DNA of 64,000 nt from Bacillus sp. Cs-700 (GTDB taxonomy: Bacteria > Bacillota > Bacilli > Bacillales > Guptibacillaceae). This document shows positions 1-9,076 of the stretch, piece by piece. Both the position numbers and the translations under genes were made by a program. Position 1 is the first letter of the stretch. Each line of letters starts with the position of its first letter. The notes under the pieces were generated by a model. It saw nothing but the letters and a program-made list of their open reading frames with translations, made no database searches and was not told where the DNA came from. The DNA lies in the NCBI RefSeq assembly GCF_011082085.1, contig NZ_CP041063.1, positions 2,232,001 to 2,296,000 on the forward strand. The letters are read 5' to 3'.

Positions 1-12
1 GCGAGGTCTACG

Positions 13-1356
13 ATGTCTCTTTTAAAAAACGTCTTCAATATTTTTTCCGATAACCGCAATATTAAAGAACCCATACTCTTCAAAGAAAACACCCATACTC
101 TAGCAACTCTCAACTCCTTAACAGCCCTGAAAGGAAGTAACGCTTTCAACTTAGACAAAAAAAAAGTCGAAAACCATCTCAAATTATTTTCAATAGGTCA
201 TACTGGAGAAACACAAGTCTTATTTGAACTCCAAAATGCCATGCTCCCCTTTCTCATATTGCACGATGTGTATTTAGAATTTGAAGACTACCAGGCACAA
301 ATGGATTTTGTCATTGTCACTCACAAATTCATTCTTGTTTTAGAAGTGAAAAAGCTGTTTGGTAATATTCGTGTAACGGATAAAGGTGAATTTCAACGTG
401 TGATCACGAAGAACAACCGTGTTATAAACAAAGAAGGAATGTATAGCCCTATTAATCAGGTTGAACGACACGTTGAGATTCTTGAAAAACTTCTCAAATC
501 GAGCGGTACGATTGCAAAATGCCCAATTCGATACGCTGTTACTTTTGCTAATCCCAAAACGATTTTAGATATATCACCTAATGCACCCGCTTCTATTCAA
601 TGCAGTGTTATTCGGCATGACCAAATTAAAACGTTTTTAAGAACCGAACTTGAAAAGAAGTCCCCTGTATTTATGCTCGATCAGCACCTTAATCAAATAG
701 CAGAAAAAATTTTACAAAATCATAAACAAAAGTCATTTAACGCAGAAAGTTATGTACTTGATCGATCTCCATCCTCTGTCGAAGAGTCTACTTACTATTC
801 TAAAGAAACAAACCACCAAGAAACAGATGAACAACTAAGAGCTGTACTAATTGCATATCGATCTAAAAAGGCACAGGATCTAAATCGCAAACCCTATCAT
901 ATTTTCACGAATAAGGTGTTAGATGAAATCACGATTAAGCAGCCTTCCACTATTGATAAACTATTACAAATCGAAGGAGTTGGCCCTAAGATAGCCGCGG
1001 AATTTGGAGAAGATTTATTGGCACTTATCCGAAGAAAGCAAGAGTTACAATCATCCTATGAGAATAATAATGGTAATCATCAGATTCGGACTTCCATAAA
1101 AAAGGAATCCACGCATCCATCGAACAAACAAAATGATGACCTTCTCAGGGAATCACTTGTGAAGTTTCGGACTACATGCTCTAAAGACCTATCTGTGAAG
1201 CCATACTATATTTTTACGAATCGTACACTAGAAGATATTTTAAAGAAAAGGCCAGAGAATATAAAGGAGCTTTTGAAGATAGAAGGAATCGGCCCTAAGA
1301 AAGCCGAGGAGTTTGGTCAGGCGATTATTGATCTAACTAAAAAATATAGGATTTAA
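13..1356 (+). CDS. NERD-domain protein with two C-terminal HRDC domains
   Basis: The 447-residue protein has a nuclease-related (NERD) domain at about residues 60-165. Asp98, Glu111 and Lys113 fit the D...ExK pattern of the restriction-endonuclease-like fold. Two HRDC-type helical domains follow, near residues 273-340 and 377-445. They are alike (both contain KPY.IFTN and a helix-hairpin-helix-like IEG[VI]GPK) and probably bind nucleic acid. NERD proteins are presumed nucleases or DNA-processing factors, but the substrate here is unknown. The frame is open to the window edge, so the start could lie further upstream. A GAGG six bases before the ATG supports the chosen start. No signal peptide is seen. 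The gene ends at a strong hairpin and appears monocistronic. Confidence 0.8.
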   Translation: MSLLKNVFNIFSDNRNIKEPILFKENTHTLATLNSLTALKGSNAFNLDKKKVENHLKLFSIGHTGETQVLFELQNAMLPFLILHDVYLEFEDYQAQMDFVIVTHKFILVLEVKKLFGNIRVTDKGEFQRVITKNNRVINKEGMYSPINQVERHVEILEKLLKSSGTIAKCPIRYAVTFANPKTILDISPNAPASIQCSVIRHDQIKTFLRTELEKKSPVFMLDQHLNQIAEKILQNHKQKSFNAESYVLDRSPSSVEESTYYSKETNHQETDEQLRAVLIAYRSKKAQDLNRKPYHIFTNKVLDEITIKQPSTIDKLLQIEGVGPKIAAEFGEDLLALIRRKQELQSSYENNNGNHQIRTSIKKESTHPSNKQNDDLLRESLVKFRTTCSKDLSVKPYYIFTNRTLEDILKKRPENIKELLKIEGIGPKKAEEFGQAIIDLTKKYRI

Positions 1357-1386
1357 AACAGGTTACATATCGATTACATAAGAAAA

Positions 1387-1432
1387 GGAAGCAGTTCACT
1401 TAAACAAACGTTTGATTAAGTGAACTGCTTCC
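1387..1432. terminator. Hairpin terminator, possibly bidirectional
   Basis: Perfect 17-bp inverted repeat with a 12-base loop, between the convergent NERD gene and the RpiR gene. The loop contains the palindrome CAAACGTTTG, which recurs twice elsewhere in the window. The U-tract is weak on both sides. Confidence 0.7.
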
Positions 1433-1479
1433 TCTTAATGATTGTATTTTTTCAGATCATAAAAAAATTCAATAACAAG

Positions 1480-2196
1480 TCACCGCGAACCTCCCCCACT
1501 AATCCTCGCAATCACTTCTTCAATAAAAATAAAAAACACTGTTCTCGTTTTTTCAAACGGCAGCAAACTGCTATCCTGATTAAACTTCGATAAATAAAAA
1601 ATATAATCGGCGATCGAGTTTAACGTGTTCACATACTCCTCTAATACCAGCATGATCGTTGCACCATTCTTCTTCGTTTCAGTAAACAAATTTTCAAAAG
1701 AAGAAAATTTCCCTGTCACAGATAGAACGATCAGAAGCGTATCTTCATCCGCCAGGCGACTGGCAAAGTCCTCGCTTTGTGCCACCGTTACATTTTTATC
1801 AGAGGAAATGGTTAGCTTATACCCAAAATACTCCGCACTAATAAAAGACGGGCCCAAACCGTAGATGATAATCTTCTTATACTTTTGGAAAACCGAAACA
1901 AAATCATCAACGAGTGCAGGATCAAAGTTTTCTAGAAACTGCATTAAGCGCTCGACTTCACTTGATTTTGTTTTCTTTTCCATATGAATCTGCTGGCCGC
2001 TAAAATAAAGCTTATACTGTTTAAAGTTATCAAAGCCTAATTTCCGAACGAGCTTCGATACTTTTGACGGAGAGACGTCACAGAGCTCGGCGGCATCAAT
2101 GATTTTCAACTTATCATTTGTAGCGACAACATCCGCTAGCTTGCTGTGCACTTGTTCTTCTAATTTTGTAAGATGGTTCGTATCTAATTTAATCAT
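1480..2196 (-). CDS. MurR/RpiR family transcriptional regulator
   Basis: An N-terminal helix-turn-helix of the RpiR type (about residues 1-75, containing the DVSPSKVSKLVRKLGF recognition helix) is followed by a SIS sugar-phosphate binding domain (about 95-215). RpiR proteins sense phosphosugars and control the neighbouring catabolic genes. The frame stays open 35 codons further upstream. I chose the internal ATG because the family begins there and it has a GGA-rich site before it. It is the last gene of the minus-strand SDR-oxidase-kinase group, 152 bases after the kinase gene, so it is the likely local regulator. Its effector is probably a phosphorylated product of the FGGY kinase (inference). 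Confidence 0.85.
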   Translation of the reverse strand: MIKLDTNHLTKLEEQVHSKLADVVATNDKLKIIDAAELCDVSPSKVSKLVRKLGFDNFKQYKLYFSGQQIHMEKKTKSSEVERLMQFLENFDPALVDDFVSVFQKYKKIIIYGLGPSFISAEYFGYKLTISSDKNVTVAQSEDFASRLADEDTLLIVLSVTGKFSSFENLFTETKKNGATIMLVLEEYVNTLNSIADYIFYLSKFNQDSSLLPFEKTRTVFFIFIEEVIARISGGGSR

Positions 2197-2348
2197 AACT
2201 CTTCCATTCCTTTCACCTTGCTCCTTGACTCGCGCAGCGAAAACAAGCAACCGCCATTTCCTATTCGAAAATAACGATTGCTCTTCTCTTGAACTGATCA
2301 TGTCACCATGATCGATAGGTCTACCATAACATGATTCCCAAAGAATGC

Positions 2349-3782
2349 TTACTTAAAAATCGGATAAGAAAGCTTTAATATTTCATCCGTATGCTTTCTA
2401 ACATTTTTCACAACCGTTTCATTCACCTTGTTATAAAAATCATGATGATCAGAGACCGGTTTGAACGTTGTTTCTGTTTTCACCATTTGCTCAATCGCCT
2501 CAGAAAAATCATCGTAAACACCTAAGTACTGAGAAGCACTAATCGCAGCACCTAAACAGGCACTACTGCTCCCCTTCCGTCGATGCACTGGCAAACCAAA
2601 CAAATCGGCCATGATTTGCATGATCACATCGCTCTTCGAACCGCCGCCAATAATGACAACTTCATTCAGCTCCACATCGATTTCTTCTAACATTTCATCA
2701 ATGTTGTTTTTAATATTGAAGGCAATCGCTTCTAGGATCGAGCGATAAATATGGTATCGTGAATGCCGCTGATCAAAGCCAATCATCATTCCTTTTCGAT
2801 ATGGTTTATCCGGTGAAGCTAACCAATCCAAAATCGTGATCAAGCCATCACTACCAACGGGCACTTCTTCCGCCTTACGATTTAGAAACTCTTCTTCCGA
2901 AATCCCTAACTTCTTTGCTTCGGTTACGAGTTCTTCGCCAATTAACTTCTTAAACCAACTAACCGTCCACAATCCCCGTCGAATTCCATTTGATTCATAA
3001 ACATATTTGAATGGAATTGATGCAAACGTGGGGAAAAAGTTTTTCGCATCTTCGTAATAGTTATCTCTCAATAACATCGAAGAAATAAACGTTCCGAGTG
3101 AAATCATGATTGAATTTGCGTTTTGAATACCGGAGCCCAGTACTTCCACCGCTTTATCGTTCGATGTAGCTACAACAGGAATTCCTTCCGTTAAGCCAAA
3201 CTCCTCCGCAAGCTCACTACGAATCGAACCAAGCTTTTCACCAGGCTTCACAAGGTTAAATAACATCTCTCTACGTAGACCATTCTCATGAATCACGTCA
3301 TCATCACTAGACCAATCCAACGTCTCACGATCAACTGGCCAAAAGACTTCACAGTTACCAGCTGTATCGTTGTATTCTCCCGTTAACCGGAGTCCCAAGT
3401 AACCTGAAGTGGTCGTTACATACTGTACGCGATCATCTTCGTGCTCATACGGTTTTGATAATCGAGCATCCATCCAACTGATGGCTGGATGGGCTAGATT
3501 ACCGTCTTCATTCAGCAAAACGCGGCAGCAACGGATCGTACATAACCCAATCGCTTCGATTTCTTTCGGATCACCGTTGAAATTCGCTAAACAGTTTTTC
3601 ACACCGTTATTAACGCTATCCCATAAGTCGTCATCCGGATGAATGACGACGCCCGGTTCAGGGGTTAAGGTTTCCCTTAACGCCTGTGAACCGTAGGCGA
3701 CTTCATTCCCTTCCAGGTCAAAGATCACCACTTTTGTACTTTGTGATCCATTATCAATCCCCATGATGTATCGATTCGACAT
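2349..3782 (-). CDS. FGGY-family carbohydrate kinase (YgcE-like)
   Basis: This is a 477-residue sugar kinase of the FGGY family, with the normal length and order. The N-terminal phosphate-binding motif is DNGSQSTK (residues 10-17). The central sugar-binding region lies around SWMDAR. A C-terminal ATP-binding GGGSKSD precedes SSSACLGAA. It should phosphorylate a sugar or polyol in the cytoplasm, but the exact substrate cannot be read from the sequence. It starts at an ATG with AGGAGGGAAACC before it, 13 bases after the FAD oxidase gene, so the two are co-transcribed. The same three enzyme types (kinase, FAD oxidase, SDR) form the E. coli ygcE/ygcU/ygcW group, whose substrate is also not settled to my knowledge. 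Confidence 0.85.
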   Translation of the reverse strand: MSNRYIMGIDNGSQSTKVVIFDLEGNEVAYGSQALRETLTPEPGVVIHPDDDLWDSVNNGVKNCLANFNGDPKEIEAIGLCTIRCCRVLLNEDGNLAHPAISWMDARLSKPYEHEDDRVQYVTTTSGYLGLRLTGEYNDTAGNCEVFWPVDRETLDWSSDDDVIHENGLRREMLFNLVKPGEKLGSIRSELAEEFGLTEGIPVVATSNDKAVEVLGSGIQNANSIMISLGTFISSMLLRDNYYEDAKNFFPTFASIPFKYVYESNGIRRGLWTVSWFKKLIGEELVTEAKKLGISEEEFLNRKAEEVPVGSDGLITILDWLASPDKPYRKGMMIGFDQRHSRYHIYRSILEAIAFNIKNNIDEMLEEIDVELNEVVIIGGGSKSDVIMQIMADLFGLPVHRRKGSSSACLGAAISASQYLGVYDDFSEAIEQMVKTETTFKPVSDHHDFYNKVNETVVKNVRKHTDEILKLSYPIFK

Positions 3783-3795
3783 GGTTTCCCTCCTC

Positions 3796-5268
3796 TTAGC
3801 TTCTGATATACTTTTTCACTTCGCTAGGTTGAGGGAAAATCGTTCCGTGATTCATGATTCCTTTTGGATCAAACGCTTCTTTAAGTTTTTCTAACATATA
3901 GTAAGCAGAGCCGTGCTCTTGCTTCGTCCATTCAGAACGGTACTTCCCAATCCCATGGTGGTGACACATAGAGCCGCCTAGCTTCAACGTTTCTTCAATA
4001 ATAATCTCGTGAATCGGGTGGTGATATACGCGCAGTTCATCTTCTGGTGCACAGTTAATCGTATAGTTGTAAACGAAGTACATATTTGTTCCATTTAAGT
4101 AACTGTGAGAGGAATGACCTCCAAGCATCGTAAGCTCGTCTGCCCGATCAAATTCATTTTTAATCCGTTCAATCACGTTGTTGTAAAGTTTCGGAATGGT
4201 TTCCCAATCAGCTGACACTTCTGTTGTAAAACCATCATGCGTATTGTCATCAATCATATCCTGAATTTCACGCTGGATGCGGCTTTCATCCCAGTTCAAG
4301 TTGTTGAACCATGATTCAATTAACGAAGAATCAACCTTCTCAACAATACCGGACTGAAACTTTTCAACCGCTTCTTCAATACCAGCGTTTGTTGCTTCTA
4401 CAATTCCTTTAGGGCCTTCTGCCATGAAAATCAACACGCACTTATCTTTGTAGAAATGACCAAAATGCTGTCTTGCATCTTCTTCAGAATACACGCGTGC
4501 TACAGATGGACGATAGCCGTTCACCATTACTTCGCGTAACACTTTAATTCCTGTTTCGACATCTTTAATCAAGTAGCCGTGGAACGCATTATTCTCTGGA
4601 GTGTGTTTAAAAATCTTTACCGTTACTTCAGTAATATAACAAAGGGCCCCTTCGTTCCCAATCGCAATGTGGCGAATATCCGGGCCACCAGAACGTCTCG
4701 GAACGTTCTTAATCTTTGAAACTTGTCCTTCTGGGAAAACACACTCAAGACCAACAACCATATCTTCAATCGCACCGTACAAAGTGGAAAGCTGACCAAT
4801 ACTTCTTGTAGAAACAAGACCACCATATTGCGCTACTGGCTTGGACTGAGGAGAGTGACCTGTTGTATAGCCTAACTTACGAAGTTCATCTTCAAGCGTT
4901 TGAAGCTTAACGCCAGACTGAACGGTTGCCTGCATGTTGTACGTATCCATTTTAATAATCTCATTCATCTTAGATCCGTCGATGACAATGGTCGTTTCTT
5001 TCCAGTTCTCAAGACCACCCTCAGTGCCAGTCTTTCCGCTTCTTGGAATCACGTTAATGTTATTTTCGTTACAGAACATCAGTAGTGCTTTCACTTCTTC
5101 CGTGGAATGAGGAAACACAATGGCAAGTGGTGCTGGAACGTCGAGTACATTTTTCGTTTTCGCATATTTTTTGTAGCGATCCGCTGAAGCATCGTAAAGC
5201 GCCTCTTCATTTGTCACGATTTGATCCTCAGAAAGTAGAGACTTTAACTCTTCTAATAGGTTATTCAT
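3796..5268 (-). CDS. FAD-linked oxidase of the VAO/alkyl-DHAP-synthase type (YgcU-like)
   Basis: This 490-residue flavoprotein has an FAD-binding 4 (PCMH-type) domain at about residues 45-225, including PRSGKTGTEGG and the segment GGLVSTRSIGQLS. A C-terminal FAD-oxidase domain contains MCHHHGIGKYR near residue 445 and ends with the usual DPKGIMNHG. The HHHGIG signature is shared with alkyl-dihydroxyacetone-phosphate synthases and E. coli YgcU. It probably oxidises a hydroxy-acid or sugar derivative using FAD; the substrate is unknown. It lies 38 bases after the SDR gene and just before the kinase, in one operon, so the three enzymes should handle one substrate in sequence. The start ATG follows AAGGAGAA. 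Confidence 0.85.
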   Translation of the reverse strand: MNNLLEELKSLLSEDQIVTNEEALYDASADRYKKYAKTKNVLDVPAPLAIVFPHSTEEVKALLMFCNENNINVIPRSGKTGTEGGLENWKETTIVIDGSKMNEIIKMDTYNMQATVQSGVKLQTLEDELRKLGYTTGHSPQSKPVAQYGGLVSTRSIGQLSTLYGAIEDMVVGLECVFPEGQVSKIKNVPRRSGGPDIRHIAIGNEGALCYITEVTVKIFKHTPENNAFHGYLIKDVETGIKVLREVMVNGYRPSVARVYSEEDARQHFGHFYKDKCVLIFMAEGPKGIVEATNAGIEEAVEKFQSGIVEKVDSSLIESWFNNLNWDESRIQREIQDMIDDNTHDGFTTEVSADWETIPKLYNNVIERIKNEFDRADELTMLGGHSSHSYLNGTNMYFVYNYTINCAPEDELRVYHHPIHEIIIEETLKLGGSMCHHHGIGKYRSEWTKQEHGSAYYMLEKLKEAFDPKGIMNHGTIFPQPSEVKKYIRS

Positions 5269-5306
5269 AAATGATTCTCCTTTTTTTTATGATAGTTTAA
5301 TAGAAA

Positions 5307-6101
5307 TTATCGTACGAGATAGCCGCCGTCGACATTCAATAATGTTCCGTTCACATAGTTAGACGCGTCAGATGCTAAGAAAACAACTGCTCCCATCAAA
5401 TCCTGAATGTTCCCCCAGCGATTTGCGGGAATATGATCGAGAACGCGCTGATTGTTTGCAAGATTTTCTCTCGTACTTCTCGTTACGTCCGTTGCAAAAT
5501 ACCCTGGTGCAATGCCATTAACCTGGATGTTGTATTGCGCAAGTTCATCACAATACGCTTTCGTGAACCCGGCTAGCCCATGCTTAGTGGCTGCATAAGC
5601 TGGCGACCACTGGCCTCCGAGATATGAAAACAAGGAGCACGTGTTGATAATTTTCCCACTTTGCTGTGGGATCATATACTTAGCTACTTCATGAGACAGT
5701 TCAAAAGGCGCATTCAAGTTAACTGACACCATTTTATCCCAATGTAATCTTGTAAACTTCGTAACGTCTGGTTCATTTATGTTAATCCCAGCATTATTTA
5801 CAAGAATATCGATTTGACCAAAAACACTTACGCATTGATCGACAACTGCCTTGCAAAAACCGTCTTCTGTCAGATTGCCAACCATTAAATAGTAGTGAAC
5901 GCCTTCTGCTTCAATTAGCTCCCTGGTCTGATCATCGTCTTCCGTCATACTAACGGCAAAAATATTTGCCCCAGCCTTCGCAAGCGCAAGGGCAAACCCC
6001 TGACCAATTCCTGAATTACCACCAGTAATAATAGCTACTTTTCCCTTCAAGCTAAAAAAGTTCATATTAAAATCCGTAATGTCATTTACTTCGGGGTTCA
6101 T
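5307..6101 (-). CDS. Short-chain dehydrogenase/reductase (YgcW-like)
   Basis: A classical SDR of about 264 residues. It has the cofactor motif TGGNSGIGQG near the N terminus, NNAG after the fourth strand, and the catalytic YAATK with an upstream Ser. The C terminus is the standard YVNGTLLNVDGGY. It would reversibly oxidise a hydroxyl of a sugar, polyol or sugar acid with NAD(P)H. It is the first gene of the SDR - FAD oxidase - FGGY kinase - RpiR series. The frame can start at a GTG five codons upstream, but the ATG used here is better placed after AAGG. The 250 bases upstream must hold the operon promoter; I found no clear cre site. Confidence 0.85.
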   Translation of the reverse strand: MNPEVNDITDFNMNFFSLKGKVAIITGGNSGIGQGFALALAKAGANIFAVSMTEDDDQTRELIEAEGVHYYLMVGNLTEDGFCKAVVDQCVSVFGQIDILVNNAGININEPDVTKFTRLHWDKMVSVNLNAPFELSHEVAKYMIPQQSGKIINTCSLFSYLGGQWSPAYAATKHGLAGFTKAYCDELAQYNIQVNGIAPGYFATDVTRSTRENLANNQRVLDHIPANRWGNIQDLMGAVVFLASDASNYVNGTLLNVDGGYLVR

Positions 6102-6291
6102 CCTCAACCTTGCCACCTTTCGGAATGGTTTAACTAGGTTTATTCTAATCTTTCAGAAAATAAAAGGCAAGGAATATTAGAGAAATTTCTCTAATTACAC
6201 CATAAATAATTTAATAAAAGAAAATTTTCCTTCGAATCTTTTATAAATGCTAAGCTAGCTTTCTTCCCATATCTCCCTTTTCAAACTTAAA

Positions 6292-6326
6292 AAAGCAACT
6301 GCTCTATTTAATAGAGCAGTTGCTTT
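6292..6326 (-). terminator. Terminator of the M14 carboxypeptidase gene
   Basis: A 15-bp inverted repeat (AAAGCAACTGCTCTA and its complement) lies just beyond the stop of the minus-strand carboxypeptidase gene. The U-run follows on the minus strand. Confidence 0.7.
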
Positions 6327-6357
6327 CATTTTCTTTTATCGGAGTATCGCTTCTCCC

Positions 6358-7413
6358 TTACTCCCCATCATAATTGCTATCAGGAAGCGTATCCCAGAAA
6401 GACGTATCCGCTGAATCTATAGAATTATCAGCAAGCGCATTAAGACTTGCCTTCATCGCCGTCACGGCCTGTTGAATCAAGTAGCCATTGCTTTTCTGTC
6501 CAAGAACGTAATCTTCACGATAATGATCAGCCATGCCGCGCATTTCAAAAAGAAGCGTTGCAATGCCATATTCCATCGCCAGTCCGTTTCGGCTAATCGT
6601 TGGCGCACTACCGCCTGGATATTTCGAAAGCAATCCATAGCCTTTGGCTTCTACCGCGTTATACACGACAGCACCAAGTTCCTTCGACTGTTCCACGACT
6701 TCCGGATCGACAGTTTCATTGGTTGGATACAGAATCGATCCAGACACCAATTCGCCCGTGTCACCTAGTGTTGTTTGAGTTCCTTGATGATGCAGGTCAA
6801 TCATGTAATCCGGCGAATATTTTTGTAGCACATTTTCATGAAGCGCCTTCGTTTCAGGCTGTTCGCGATCAACATGGTCACGATTAAGATCAACTTCGTT
6901 GGCGTTATAGCGCGTATGCGTACCAGAAACATAGTCTTCTAATGAAAAATTCACATCACCTTCTGCCCCGTCGACATTTAGTCGCGGCGCGATCAACACA
7001 TTCACGTTATCAAGGATGTTTTGCACGTCTTTTCCATTCGATGTTAAATACTTAATCACTTCAAGCGCGCCTTCGGTTGTTAACGTTTCATTCCCATGCT
7101 GTTGCGTTAGGAATAAAATCGTGGGGTTATCTGGATCCATATTGCCAAACTTCGCAAGGTAAAGGTCTCTGCCTTTAACTGACTGACCGTACACCTCGAG
7201 CTCCAGCGCTTCAGAACGCTGTTCAACTTTTTCTAAAAAGCTCACCATCTCTTCATAAGAATGCAGACGCTCATTCTTGATCGTTTCATTGCCGCCATAG
7301 TTTGGCCCATTCGGTCCATTCTCTCCGGCTAGCGCGGTATTACCTGTTAAAAAGGATCCAGACACTAGCATCGTTCCTGCCACTGTTAACGTTAGAATTT
7401 GTTTTTTCACCAT
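6358..7413 (-). CDS. Secreted M14 zinc carboxypeptidase
   Basis: This is a secreted peptidase of about 351 residues. A signal peptide starts MVKKQILTLT and ends near GNTALA. The M14 catalytic domain has the zinc motif HGNET (HxxE), the third zinc ligand in DLHHQGT and the catalytic Glu in LLFEMRG. It should trim C-terminal residues from peptides or wall peptides outside the cell. AGGAGG sits three bases before this ATG and six before a GTG one codon on, so translation may begin at either; the upstream ATG at 7452 is unlikely. It is a close paralogue of the gene at 42476-43510 and a more distant one of its upstream neighbour, 60 bases away, with which it may be co-transcribed. Confidence 0.85.
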   Translation of the reverse strand: MVKKQILTLTVAGTMLVSGSFLTGNTALAGENGPNGPNYGGNETIKNERLHSYEEMVSFLEKVEQRSEALELEVYGQSVKGRDLYLAKFGNMDPDNPTILFLTQQHGNETLTTEGALEVIKYLTSNGKDVQNILDNVNVLIAPRLNVDGAEGDVNFSLEDYVSGTHTRYNANEVDLNRDHVDREQPETKALHENVLQKYSPDYMIDLHHQGTQTTLGDTGELVSGSILYPTNETVDPEVVEQSKELGAVVYNAVEAKGYGLLSKYPGGSAPTISRNGLAMEYGIATLLFEMRGMADHYREDYVLGQKSNGYLIQQAVTAMKASLNALADNSIDSADTSFWDTLPDSNYDGE

Positions 7414-7473
7414 TGTCCTCCTAAAAATCACATTCGCTTTTTTTGTTTTCACTTACATTCTATTCAAAAGAAT

Positions 7474-8661
7474 TTAACGCTCTGTTAATGGAATTTCATC
7501 ATACGCTTCAGGATTAATGTCATAGACATCCCCGCTCGTCACACCATCAATGATTCCATAAAGCCCAATTTCAACGGCTTTAATCAGTCTTCCTTTTTCC
7601 TTCTGGCCGTAGCTTTGCGTTTGTCCCGTCACTTCAAACAGCACCGCGCCACTTCCATTAAGAGCGAATGACCCAAGGGCCGTTCCTGGTAAATCCAACC
7701 CTTGTGGATACAGTGTAATATTGTCAAATGGCGAATCGCCTCGATCTTGCAGGGCATTATAAACCGAAACATTTAACTGCTTTGAGAAATCACCATCGTA
7801 TGTATCGGCATACTCACGGTATTTCGCACCCTCTTCACTGTCTGGATCTGGAACAAAATCTCCTGAAATCGAGAGCGTCACTTTATCATCCGTTCCCTCA
7901 ACGAAATATTCTCCTTGATGATGCAAGTCAACAAACACATCGACTTTACCAAACTCACTCATCAGCCCTTTATAAACATCCCGAACGGTTTGTGATTCAG
8001 GCGTAATGTACCAGCCAGGATTTGACGAGTTACTTGGAAAATCTTCAGGTTGCGGCACATAATCAAGATCCGGATTAAAGTCCCGATTGACATCAAAACC
8101 TGGATTTGATGCGTAGTCCCAGTATTGATTCGTATACGTGTAGTAGTTCCATGATGGGGACGCACTAGCGAGCTGAGGAAAATCATTGACGACCTCACTC
8201 CACGACATGTCATTGCCACGACGATTTAACTCTGTCGCATCAGGATTTACCATTGGCATCGCAACGATAGTAACTTCCTCACGTATTTTCTTAGCTTCTG
8301 GCGAATTCGAGCCAAGCTGCTGCAGTAAATTCAATAGTGCTGCCGTACCCGTCTTTTCGTTTCCATGAATCTCACTTTGGACGAGGATCACTTTGTCTCC
8401 TGAACCAACCGTTGCTGTATAAATTTCACGGCCTAGATTCGAATAACCAGCCACTTCCACATTCACCTGTCCCTGGCTGCTACGATCAATTTGCTGAAGC
8501 TTTTTGCTGAGCTCCGCATGACTAATAAAACCAGAGATTGCGTATTCCTGACTTTGCGCTTGAACAGGTTTGTCGTTCGGTGCCGCCATCGTAGGACTAG
8601 CAAAGACGGATGAAAGTAAAAGCGTGCTACATAAGACGGTTAACTTCTTTTTTCGACTCAT
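7474..8661 (-). CDS. Secreted M14 zinc carboxypeptidase
   Basis: A 395-residue protein with a signal peptide (basic start, hydrophobic core, likely cut after SPTMA). The M14 domain contains HGNEKTG (zinc HxxE), NPDATELNRRG with a later DVNRDFN segment, DLHHQGE (third zinc ligand) and LFEVTGQT (catalytic Glu). The family removes C-terminal amino acids from peptides. It lies directly upstream of the other M14 gene on the same strand. The two are only moderately alike, so they probably have different specificity rather than being a recent tandem duplication. The start ATG is preceded by GAGGAGGAATGAA. Confidence 0.85.
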   Translation of the reverse strand: MSRKKKLTVLCSTLLLSSVFASPTMAAPNDKPVQAQSQEYAISGFISHAELSKKLQQIDRSSQGQVNVEVAGYSNLGREIYTATVGSGDKVILVQSEIHGNEKTGTAALLNLLQQLGSNSPEAKKIREEVTIVAMPMVNPDATELNRRGNDMSWSEVVNDFPQLASASPSWNYYTYTNQYWDYASNPGFDVNRDFNPDLDYVPQPEDFPSNSSNPGWYITPESQTVRDVYKGLMSEFGKVDVFVDLHHQGEYFVEGTDDKVTLSISGDFVPDPDSEEGAKYREYADTYDGDFSKQLNVSVYNALQDRGDSPFDNITLYPQGLDLPGTALGSFALNGSGAVLFEVTGQTQSYGQKEKGRLIKAVEIGLYGIIDGVTSGDVYDINPEAYDEIPLTER

Positions 8662-9076
8662 TTCATTCCTCCTCGATTTTAATAGACTTTACAAAGGAGT
8701 CATTCTACCTGCGTTCCCGAAAGCCCTGTTAAATGAGTGGAAAACCAATCATTTGAACTAATGCTTTTTTGTTAAATAGTTCCTTTTACATAGAGGGTAA
8801 CATTGCTATTTAGATAGAAAAAGGACATTAGACGGAGGTGCTAAATTCAACTTTTAAACTTTTGATTCTAGAAACCTAATAAGTTCTACAGAAAATGTCG
8901 ATAAAAACAGTAGAAAAGTAGGAAATTCTTGTCTGATCTTAGTATTCTGGTAAAATATTCATATTAGTGATTTAGATGGAAATTACAAAAGAGAAATAAT
9001 TGAATTCTTTATAAAGAGAACAGTGAATTTCAACTAACTTTTTGGTAAGGGGAAAGGTGTTTGAAAGGGGAAAGGC
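8662..9076. other. Divergent intergenic region, M14 peptidase / sensor kinase
   Basis: 415 bases without a gene. It should hold the promoter of the carboxypeptidase pair (minus) and that of the sensor gene (plus). A plausible plus-strand sigma-A promoter is TTGTCT (8929-8934), 16 bases, TAAAAT (8951-8956). I see no other structure. Confidence 0.4.
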
